Source of the DNA: CAZERD01 sp964515405
GTDB taxonomy: Bacteria > Campylobacterota_A > Desulfurellia > Desulfurellales > CAZERD01
Direction of reading: 5' to 3'
Length of the DNA stretch: 12,218 bases
Assembly (NCBI GenBank): GCA_964515405.1
Contig: CAZERD010000047.1
Location: 1 to 12,218 of the forward strand
Numbering within the stretch: position 1 is the stretch's first letter; each line of letters opens with the position of its first letter. The translations under genes and the position numbers were made by a program. Shown here piece after piece: positions 6,301 through 12,218 of the stretch. The notes under the pieces were generated by a model, which worked only from the letters and a program-made list of their open reading frames with translations, did no database searches and had not been told where the DNA came from.

Positions 6301-7399
6301 TACCGTTGGGAGGAAAACCTTTAAAAAAGGAAAGACTGTCACAGAGAGAGAGCTAGAGAATCTGTCTGAATCTGAATTGAAGAGATTCTTGAAGGTTTCT
6401 CTTGTTAAGGATATAGAACAGCACTACAAAAATCTTGTTAAGATAGCCAATGATGTTCACTCGAGAAAGGTGAAATCCTTGGAGAGGGACGATGAGCTCC
6501 CGCCCAGTGTAGTTATGGGTGTTAAGGTATATATAGCTACCAAGAGGAAACTGTCAGTTGGCGACAAGATGAGTGGTAGACATGGAAATAAGGGTGTTGT
6601 TTCTAAGATCTTGCCGATAGAGGATCTGCCTTTCCTTGAGGATGGCACGCCTGTAGATATTGTTCTTAACCCTCTTGGTGTTCCATCAAGGATGAATATA
6701 GGACAAATAATGGAAACCCATCTCGGTTTGATCTCAAAAGGCCTTGGCAGAAAGATAGATGAGCTTGTGAAAGCCGGTAAGAGGGATGCTATCAGGTCCC
6801 TTATGAAAGAGATATATGATTCTACCGAGGTTGATGAGTTTATAGATTCTCTGAGTGATAATGAGTTGGATAGGTATGCTGTTGAATGGAGTAATGGTGT
6901 TCATTTTGCATCCCCAGTGTTTGAGGGTCCCAAAGAGGGGGAGTTTGAAAGACTCAAGAAACTAGCTGGGGTGGAAACGTTTAAATTTGATTTGTATGAC
7001 GGTGTGACTGGAGAAAGGTTTCTTGAGCCAGTAACTGTTGGAGTGATGTATGTTTTGAAGCTCCATCATCTTGTTGATGACAAGGTTCATGCAAGGAGTG
7101 TGGGGCCTTACTCACTTGTTACTCAGCAGCCGCTGGGTGGAAAGGCCCAATTTGGAGGTCAGAGGTTCGGGGAAATGGAGGTATGGGCTCTTGAAGGGTA
7201 TGGGGCGAGTTATAGCCTTCAGGAGATGTTGACAATAAAATCTGATGATATCAGTGGTAGAAACAAAGCATATGAAGCACTTGTAAAAAGAAGGCCTGTG
7301 CCTCTGGGTGGAGTTCCAGAATCATTTAACGTGCTTGTGAAAGAGATGCAGGCCCTTGGTCTTGATTTAGAACTCTTGAAAGAAGTAAAAAGGAAATAA
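3326..7399 (+). CDS. rpoB: DNA-directed RNA polymerase subunit beta
   Basis: This is the beta subunit of the core RNA polymerase, forming one pincer and part of the active site. At 1357 residues it is close to E. coli (1342) and carries both lineage inserts. SI1 lies in the lobe (roughly residues 225-350). A Lys/Glu-rich coiled SI2 lies at about 945-1060. Catalytic-region motifs are intact: NYEDG with E817/D818, and GDKMSGRHGNKG with K1081 and K1089, equivalent to E. coli K1065 and K1073. The rifampicin pocket is at Q521-L541, where the usual His (E. coli 526) is Asn at N534. The SD GAGGTGA at 3316-3322 serves the ATG. The C terminus GGKAQFGGQRFGEMEVWALE is the conserved clamp/switch region that meets beta'. 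The rpoC SD overlaps its stop. Confidence 0.99.
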   Translation: MANPIKLDYRMRVNFGKVKAPIDIPDLLRLGIKSFQDFISKDSNIEKNIGQAFKSVFPIDDIHGRLRLELVDWNITEPKLTPEECKEKGLSYSGFLMAKLRLTLWDIDEKTGERVRVREIKEQDVYVGEIFLITERGSFVINGVEKVVIGQLHRSPGVIFKLLSQVGGRNQYYGQIIPDRGSWVEFETDAKGILYARIDRKKKFPAVIILKALGFEDDEILRLFYTPVRVSIKDGEVFVELNEDVAGKFYASEDIAVDGKTVVSRSKKITRRALKELLEKGVNRVPVRSSDLVNMYLATRVEVDDDIVGVPGVQITKELINRLKRKDSEFDVVYSEYNDPLIANTVLSAREVLEKKRQTIGFEIADDDVAKVYIHTLLRAGDHTSIEDADKFFYGLFFDPDRYDVSKEGRIKINETFGLDIPLDVRTLTKDDFIGIMKHILLLENDVVSPDDIDSLSNRRVSLVGELLYYEFRNGLLRMQRLIKDRMIMRDLDNITPYDVINVKPVAQAIKDFFATGQLSQFLDQTNILSEISNKRRLSALGPGGLTRERAGFEVRDVHPTHYGRICPIETPEGPNIGLISSLALYADINEYGFIETPYRKVYNGVVSDEVVYLSASQEKGHVIAQANAPLDPNGSFVNEYVSARKNGEFIVVRKDEVDLMDVSPNQVVSVAAGLIPFLEHDDANRALMGSNMQRQAVPLIKPEAPLVGTGLEGIVAKYSRRGVFAKRDGVVVRIDDDRLYVACRGDNGYEIDEYEIRRFIRSNQNTSFSQRPLVRAGDTVKKGQIIVDVPTCDKGELALGKNVLVAFVPWRGYNYEDGVVVSRRVVEEDIYTSIHIKELEVFARDTKVGVEEITADIPNVSADMLKNLDKNGIVRIGAYVKPGDIIVGKVTPKTETHYSPEERLLRAIFGEKAAEVTDTSLRVPSDVSGIVVDVKILKRRGAPQNQRGKEILRAQKEKLDRELREKLNLVERLKLKHFREEIAKSPLEKDVTVGRKTFKKGKTVTERELENLSESELKRFLKVSLVKDIEQHYKNLVKIANDVHSRKVKSLERDDELPPSVVMGVKVYIATKRKLSVGDKMSGRHGNKGVVSKILPIEDLPFLEDGTPVDIVLNPLGVPSRMNIGQIMETHLGLISKGLGRKIDELVKAGKRDAIRSLMKEIYDSTEVDEFIDSLSDNELDRYAVEWSNGVHFASPVFEGPKEGEFERLKKLAGVETFKFDLYDGVTGERFLEPVTVGVMYVLKLHHLVDDKVHARSVGPYSLVTQQPLGGKAQFGGQRFGEMEVWALEGYGASYSLQEMLTIKSDDISGRNKAYEALVKRRPVPLGGVPESFNVLVKEMQALGLDLELLKEVKRK

Positions 7400-7408
7400 G
7401 GGGGACTT

Positions 7409-10400
7409 ATGTTTACCGTTTTAAAGAGCAAACCAAAGTCTGCTAAGGATTTTGATGCTGTAAGGATAAGACTTGCCTCGCCTGAGAAGATAAGAGAGTG
7501 GAGTTATGGAGAGGTTAAGAAGGCGGAGACCATAAATTATAGAACGCTCAAACCTGAGAGGGATGGTTTGTTTTGTGCGAAAATATTTGGTCCTATAAAA
7601 GACTATGAGTGTTTGTGTGGTAAGTACAAAAGGGCTAAATACAAGGGTATGGTATGCGAAAAGTGCGGGGTTGAGGTCACAGAATCCAGTGTGAGAAGGG
7701 AAAGGATGGGTCATATAGAGCTTGCAACCCCGGTGAGTCACGTATGGTTTCTGAAGAGTATTCCAAGTATAATGTCTTCCTTGCTTGATATAAAATCAAA
7801 GGACCTTGAAAGGGTTATATATTATGAGGCCTATGTTGTTACTGACAGTAGTGTTGATGAACTACCTGTGAAAACGATACTTACCGAAACTGCTTACAGG
7901 AAGTATTCTGAAAAGTACGGACTTAGATTTGTGGCTGAAATGGGGGCTGGGGCTATTCAGAAGCTGCTCAAAAGGATAGATCTTACTGAACTTATATACC
8001 AGCTCAAGGATGAACTTGAAGCAACCAACTCTGAGTCTAAGAAGAGGAAAATTACGAAACAGATAAGGTTGGTTGAGAAGTTCAAGCGTTCAGGTAATAG
8101 GCCTGAATGGATGATTTTGAATGTGCTTCCTGTTCTACCACCAGATTTGAGACCTCTGGTTTCCCTGGATGGAGGTAGGTTTGCTTCCAGTGATCTAAAT
8201 GATCTATATAGACGCGTTATCAATAGGAACAACAGACTTAAGAGACTACTTGAGTTAGGGGCTCCCTCTATAATCATAAGAAATGAAAAGAGGATGCTTC
8301 AGGAAGCTGTGGATGCTCTTATAGATAATGGTAGGAGGAAGCAGGTTGTCAGAGCCTCTAACAACAGGCCTTTGAAGTCGCTAAGTGATTCTATAAAGGG
8401 TAAGGAGGGGAGGTTTAGGAAGAATCTCCTTGGAAAGAGGGTGGATTATTCAGGGCGTTCTGTTATAGTTGGTGGCCCTGAGCTTAGGATGGATCAATGT
8501 GGACTACCAAGAATTATGGCTCTTGAATTATTCAAGCCTCTGATATACGCAAAGCTGATAGAGGATGATCACGCTCTTACTATAAAAGCAGCTAAGAAGA
8601 TAGTTGAGAAAAAGGAACCCATTGTTTGGGATATTCTTGAAGATGTTGTTAAGGAGTATCCGGTATTGCTGAACAGAGCTCCCACGCTTCACAGGATATC
8701 CATCCAGGCGTTTCATCCTGTGTTAACAGATGAGAAGGCTATAAGACTCCATCCGCTTGTATGTGCCGCTTTTAATGCTGATTTTGATGGGGATCAGATG
8801 GCTGTGCACGTTCCTTTGAGTGTGGAGGCAAGGCTTGAATCCGAAGTTATAATGCTGTCGACAGAGAACATCATATCCCCAGCCAGTGGTAAGCCGATAG
8901 CTATACCGTCTCAAGATATGGTGTTGGGTCTATATTATATGACCAAGCCAAGGGATAATGCAAAGGGTGAAGGTATGGTATTTGCCAACCGAGATGAGGT
9001 ATATGTGGCTTACTGTAACGGTGTTTGTTCACTAAATGCGAGGATAAAGGTCAAGGTGGATGATGAACTTTACAATACCACGGTGGGACGAGTTTTATTT
9101 AGTTTTATAGTGCCTGATATCGTTCCGTTCAACAATATAAATAAAGTTTTTGGCAAGAAGGATATAGAATCGCTTATAGCTTATCTCTACAGAAATACAG
9201 ATCTACCAACGGTTGTTGAGTTTCTTGATAAGATAAAAGATCTGGGCTATGGGATTTCAACTAATAGTGGGATATCTATTTCGGTTGAGGATATGGTTGT
9301 TCCTCCTGAAAAGAAGGATATTATAGCGCGTGCTGAGGAAGCTGTTAGACTGATCCAGAGCCAGTACGCCCAAGGATTACTTACAGATTCGGAGAGGTAT
9401 AATAAAATTATTGATACATGGAGCAATGCCACTGAGGAGATAATAGAAGCAACCATGAGAAGGTTAGGTGGTAAGTACGGTGAGGGTTTTAATTCTATAT
9501 TTATAATGGCAGACTCAGGGGCCAGGGGTTCTAATCAACAGATAAGGCAGCTTGTTGGAATGAGGGGTCTGATGTCAAAACCATCCGGGGATATCATAGA
9601 GACCCCCATAAAATCCAATCTGAAAGAGGGTTTGAGTGTTCTTGAATATTTTACCTCTACCCACGGGGCGAGAAAAGGGCTTGCCGATACAGCTTTGAAG
9701 ACATCTAATGCTGGTTATCTTACGAGGAAGCTTATAGATGTTTCCCAGGATGTGTTTGTAACTATGGAAGACTGCGGTACCACTGAGGGTATAAGGGTTA
9801 GCGCTATAGTTGTGAATGGTCAGGAGATAGAGTCTTTGGAGGATAGAATAATTGGAAGGGTAGCTTCAGAGGATGTTGTCAATCCGTTCACGAAGGAAGT
9901 TATAGTAAGGGAGGGTGAAGAAATAACAGAATCTATAGCTGAGGAAATGATTAACGCTGGCATAAAGGAAGTACCTATATTTTCTGTGCTCACTTGTAAA
10001 GCTGAAAGAGGAGTTTGTGCTAAATGTTATGGGAGAAACTTAGCGAGAGGACATAGGGTTGAGGTGGGTGAAGCTATAGGTATAGTAGCTGCTCAGTCTA
10101 TAGGTGAGCCAGGTACACAGTTGACGCTCAGGACATTCCATGTGGGTGGTACAGCCACGAGGGCTATAGAGAAGATGGAACTTGAGACCCATAGAGCTGG
10201 CATTGTTAGGTATCTCAATCTGTTTACAGCAGAGAATTCCGAAGGGGAGAAGATAGTGTTGTCAAGGAGAGATGCTGCCCTTCTTATAACTGAACCACAA
10301 GTTGTAGCTCCCTCTGGGGGTATGTTTGAGGTTGAGGAGGTTAAGGCAAACTATGTGGTGAAGGTGAGTGGTGAGGAGGTTTTTGAGTTTAAAAGGATAA

Positions 10401-11956
10401 ACCTAATTACGGAAGAGGATATTATAAGGGGTGCATCTGAAGCGATAGGTAAGTTTATATTGCCCAAGAAGAGCGGTGTAGCTGTTGAGGAAGGCGAGTC
10501 TATCGTGGAAAGGGTGGTTGAAGTCTATGACGTACCCAAGAAGATACCCTATGCTTCCAAGATGCATGTTGGGGATGGCCAAACTATAAAGAGATTCGTG
10601 AAGTCTGATGTTGAGGGAACGGTGAAAATAATATCCCTTAAGGGTAGCGAATATATGCCAGTTAATGGTTTTGAGGACGGTGTGGTTAATAGACATGGTA
10701 CCCATGTGATAATTACCGGAGAGAATAGTGAGGAGCATAGGTATTATGTACCGAAGGGCTCTGTACTTTACGTCAGAGCTGGGGACAGGGTTAAACAGGA
10801 TCAGCTCCTTGCAGGGTACGAAGATGAGATGAAGAGGAGAATATTTGAGAGCGATCCTACAAGACATATGAGTCATACCATATTGGCTGAATGGGATCCC
10901 TATGCTTACTATTTGCTTGCTGGAGTGGATGGGTATGTTAAGTACAGGGACCTTGTGCTGAACGTTACTGTTAGAGAGGAGATAGATAAGGTTACTTCAA
11001 GGAAGAGTTTGATAGTAACAGAGAGCAAAAATGCTTCCATGAGACCGCGCATAGAGATTGTGGATGAAAACGGTAATGTGAAGCGGTTCCCTAATATGGA
11101 CGAAAAGGTGATGTATTACTTGCCCCCAGGTGTGATTCTTCAGAGGGAGGATGGCGAATTCGTCAAAGCGGGTGATGCTATAGGAAAGATTCCAAGGGAG
11201 TTGGGCAAAGCTACGGACATAACTGGAGGTTTGCCTAGGGTTACAGAACTGTTTGAGGCTAAGAAGCCAAAAAATGCTGCCATAATAAGTGAGATTAACG
11301 GCGTGGTGTCATATAGTGGTGAATTCAAGGGTAAGAGAAAGGTGGTTATCACGTCTACTGCTGGAAAGGGAAAAGTATACAGGGAGTACCTTATTCCACA
11401 CAACACAAGAATTTTGGTTTACCCAGGGGATAGAGTTGAGATGGGAGAAAAGCTTACAGATGGCTCTGTGAATCCTCATGATATACTCCGGATACTCGGT
11501 GAAAGAGCTCTTGAAAAGATGCTTGTTGAAGAGATTCAGCAGGTCTACAGGCTTCAAGGGGTTAGCATAAATGATAAGCATATAGAGATAATAGTTAGGC
11601 AGATGCTTTCAAAGGTTGTTATAGAGGATGTGGGCGATAGTGATTATATTGAAGGAGAAGTTGTGAATAAGTTCAGGTTTATGAAGAAGAATGAGAGTCT
11701 CATAAGGAGAGGTAAGAAGCCAGCCATAGGTAGGAATTTGCTTCTGGGTATAACGAAGGCTTCTTTGAGTACTGATAGCTTTATATCTGCCGCCAGTTTC
11801 CAGGAGACTACACGCGTACTCACGGATGCTGCTGTAAGTGGTTCAACAGACTATCTACTGGGGCTTAAGGAGAATGTTATAGTAGGCAGATTGATTCCAG
11901 TTGGGACAGGCCAGAAGAAGTATGATGAACTTGCTATTGAGCCACAAGGTGCTTGA
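7409..11956 (+). CDS. rpoC: DNA-directed RNA polymerase subunit beta'
   Basis: This is the beta' subunit of RNA polymerase, carrying the catalytic Mg2+ site and the clamp. The first zinc site is C68, C70, C83 and C86; the second is C789, C863, C870 and C873. The metal-binding NADFDGD motif has D458, D460 and D462. The bridge helix and first half of the trigger loop end with GEPGTQLTLRTFHVGG (about 899-914). The second half resumes at DITGGLPRV from D1270. The intervening SI3 insertion is thus about 350 residues, versus about 190 in E. coli. The total of 1515 residues exceeds E. coli's 1407 even though the C-terminal tail is short. Nine bases separate it from rpoB, with the SD AAGGGGG at 7398-7404 spanning the rpoB stop, so the two are probably coupled for stoichiometric assembly. 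Confidence 0.99.
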   Translation: MFTVLKSKPKSAKDFDAVRIRLASPEKIREWSYGEVKKAETINYRTLKPERDGLFCAKIFGPIKDYECLCGKYKRAKYKGMVCEKCGVEVTESSVRRERMGHIELATPVSHVWFLKSIPSIMSSLLDIKSKDLERVIYYEAYVVTDSSVDELPVKTILTETAYRKYSEKYGLRFVAEMGAGAIQKLLKRIDLTELIYQLKDELEATNSESKKRKITKQIRLVEKFKRSGNRPEWMILNVLPVLPPDLRPLVSLDGGRFASSDLNDLYRRVINRNNRLKRLLELGAPSIIIRNEKRMLQEAVDALIDNGRRKQVVRASNNRPLKSLSDSIKGKEGRFRKNLLGKRVDYSGRSVIVGGPELRMDQCGLPRIMALELFKPLIYAKLIEDDHALTIKAAKKIVEKKEPIVWDILEDVVKEYPVLLNRAPTLHRISIQAFHPVLTDEKAIRLHPLVCAAFNADFDGDQMAVHVPLSVEARLESEVIMLSTENIISPASGKPIAIPSQDMVLGLYYMTKPRDNAKGEGMVFANRDEVYVAYCNGVCSLNARIKVKVDDELYNTTVGRVLFSFIVPDIVPFNNINKVFGKKDIESLIAYLYRNTDLPTVVEFLDKIKDLGYGISTNSGISISVEDMVVPPEKKDIIARAEEAVRLIQSQYAQGLLTDSERYNKIIDTWSNATEEIIEATMRRLGGKYGEGFNSIFIMADSGARGSNQQIRQLVGMRGLMSKPSGDIIETPIKSNLKEGLSVLEYFTSTHGARKGLADTALKTSNAGYLTRKLIDVSQDVFVTMEDCGTTEGIRVSAIVVNGQEIESLEDRIIGRVASEDVVNPFTKEVIVREGEEITESIAEEMINAGIKEVPIFSVLTCKAERGVCAKCYGRNLARGHRVEVGEAIGIVAAQSIGEPGTQLTLRTFHVGGTATRAIEKMELETHRAGIVRYLNLFTAENSEGEKIVLSRRDAALLITEPQVVAPSGGMFEVEEVKANYVVKVSGEEVFEFKRINLITEEDIIRGASEAIGKFILPKKSGVAVEEGESIVERVVEVYDVPKKIPYASKMHVGDGQTIKRFVKSDVEGTVKIISLKGSEYMPVNGFEDGVVNRHGTHVIITGENSEEHRYYVPKGSVLYVRAGDRVKQDQLLAGYEDEMKRRIFESDPTRHMSHTILAEWDPYAYYLLAGVDGYVKYRDLVLNVTVREEIDKVTSRKSLIVTESKNASMRPRIEIVDENGNVKRFPNMDEKVMYYLPPGVILQREDGEFVKAGDAIGKIPRELGKATDITGGLPRVTELFEAKKPKNAAIISEINGVVSYSGEFKGKRKVVITSTAGKGKVYREYLIPHNTRILVYPGDRVEMGEKLTDGSVNPHDILRILGERALEKMLVEEIQQVYRLQGVSINDKHIEIIVRQMLSKVVIEDVGDSDYIEGEVVNKFRFMKKNESLIRRGKKPAIGRNLLLGITKASLSTDSFISAASFQETTRVLTDAAVSGSTDYLLGLKENVIVGRLIPVGTGQKKYDELAIEPQGA

Positions 11957-11979
11957 CAAAGGAATTTATTATTGATAAT
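11953..11979 (+). promoter_or_regulatory. Candidate sigma-70-type promoter for rpsL (str operon)
   Basis: A perfect -35 hexamer TTGACA lies at 11953-11958, and its TGA is the rpoC stop codon. GATAAT at 11974-11979 matches five of six -10 positions, with a 15-base spacer, shorter than the ideal 17. The surrounding AT-rich sequence supports DNA opening. A start near 11986 would leave a leader of about 25 bases before rpsL. This could give the str genes expression independent of rpoBC. A TTGACA on coding sequence may be coincidence, hence moderate confidence. Confidence 0.5.
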
Positions 11980-11996
11980 TTAACGGCGTTTTGTCT

Positions 11997-12005
11997 TAAG
12001 GAGGT
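11997..12005 (+). promoter_or_regulatory. Perfect Shine-Dalgarno sequence of rpsL
   Basis: TAAGGAGGT at 11997-12005 is fully complementary to the standard 16S rRNA tail and sits five bases before the GTG start at 12011. It is the strongest ribosome binding site in the window and confirms GTG as the S12 start, since no nearby ATG is in frame. Confidence 0.9.
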
Positions 12006-12010
12006 AAAAA

Positions 12011-12218
12011 GTGCCGACCATTAACCAACTTGTGCGTAAGGGAAGGAAGATAGTTAAGGAACGTAAAAAAACTCTTGCTCTTCAGGGATGCCCACAGAGG
12101 AGGGGTGTGTGTACGAGGGTTTATACTACTACACCTAAGAAACCGAATTCTGCTTTGAGGAAAGTGGCAAGGGTGAAACTCACAACCGGCTATGAAGTAA
12201 CTGCTTATATACCTGGAG
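12011..12218 (+). CDS. rpsL: 30S ribosomal protein S12 (uS12), N-terminal part (partial)
   Basis: uS12 lies at the decoding centre and contributes to tRNA selection accuracy. The first 69 codons are present and the gene runs off the window. The start is GTG, after a perfect SD. The sequence begins MPTINQLVRKGRK and carries the diagnostic CPQRRGVCTRVYTTTPKKPN segment at about residues 27-46, then SALRKVARVKL. Residue K43 (E. coli K42 in mature numbering) is Lys, the streptomycin-sensitive wild-type state at this position; the second resistance site (E. coli K87) is beyond the window. rpsL normally leads rpsG, fusA and often tuf, so the str operon probably continues to the right; that is inference. 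Confidence 0.97.
   Translation, partial: MPTINQLVRKGRKIVKERKKTLALQGCPQRRGVCTRVYTTTPKKPNSALRKVARVKLTTGYEVTAYIPG

Noticed and set aside
10403..10876. A 157-codon antisense frame opposite the RpoC SI3 region, considered because it coincides with the enlarged insertion.
   Set aside because: The sense frame is continuous, with normal composition and conserved flanks; the antisense product shows no motif and no ribosome binding signal I trust.
11961..11981. TAATTT at 11976-11981 as the -10 with an ideal 17-base spacer from TTGACA.
   Set aside because: It matches only about three of six consensus positions; GATAAT with a 15-base spacer is the better sequence match, though spacing is not ideal.
11981..11993. 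AACGGCGTT followed by TTG after rpoC, as a possible terminator.
   Set aside because: The palindrome leaves a one-base loop and has no U-tract, so it cannot form a functional terminator hairpin.

Overview
This window is a dense, single-strand (+) block of core transcription and translation genes. The order is tuf (3' end), rpmG, trnW (tRNA-Trp, CCA), secE, nusG, rplK, rplA, rplJ, rplL, rpoB, rpoC and rpsL (5' part). It is the classic secE-nusG / L11-L1 / L10-L12 / beta-beta' cluster, joined downstream to the start of the str operon (rpsL). I see no mobile element, CRISPR array or accessory cassette, and every gene is a recognisable housekeeping gene.

The organism is a bacterium with E. coli-like ('Gram-negative type') RNA polymerase architecture. 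RpoB (1357 aa) carries both the lobe insertion SI1 and the coiled-coil insertion SI2. RpoC (1515 aa) carries the SI3 insertion inside the trigger loop, and here SI3 is much larger than in E. coli. Arg is mostly AGG/AGA, Ile is often ATA, and the coding strand is rich in purines and in G over C. The proteins are Glu/Lys rich. Together with the gene order and the long RpoC, this suggests Aquificota, Campylobacterota, Deferribacterota or a deep deltaproteobacterial lineage, possibly thermophilic. I cannot place it more exactly, and this is inference.

Layout: positions 1-277 hold the end of EF-Tu, L33 and tRNA-Trp; the tRNA begins inside the L33 stop codon. Positions 286-1035 hold SecE (Sec translocon) and NusG (elongation factor). 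Positions 1050-2203 hold L11 and L1. Positions 2199-2300 hold a probable promoter -10 and a well-formed L10-leader RNA. Positions 2301-3233 hold L10 and L7/L12 (the ribosomal stalk). Positions 3234-3325 hold a long hairpin that probably tunes rplL-to-rpoB read-through or processing. Positions 3326-11956 hold RpoB and RpoC. Positions 11957-12010 hold a likely internal promoter whose -35 contains the rpoC stop codon, followed by a perfect Shine-Dalgarno (SD) sequence and rpsL.

The genes couple synthesis of ribosomal protein, RNA polymerase and translocon. The points of interest are regulatory and structural: the tRNA/rpmG overlap and SD-less secE, the L10 leader with a possible competing helix, the rplL-rpoB hairpin, the stop-codon promoter before rpsL, an Asn at the RpoB rifampicin-pocket position that is usually His, and an enlarged SI3 in RpoC. 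I found no previously undescribed multi-gene system, and claiming one would not be supported.
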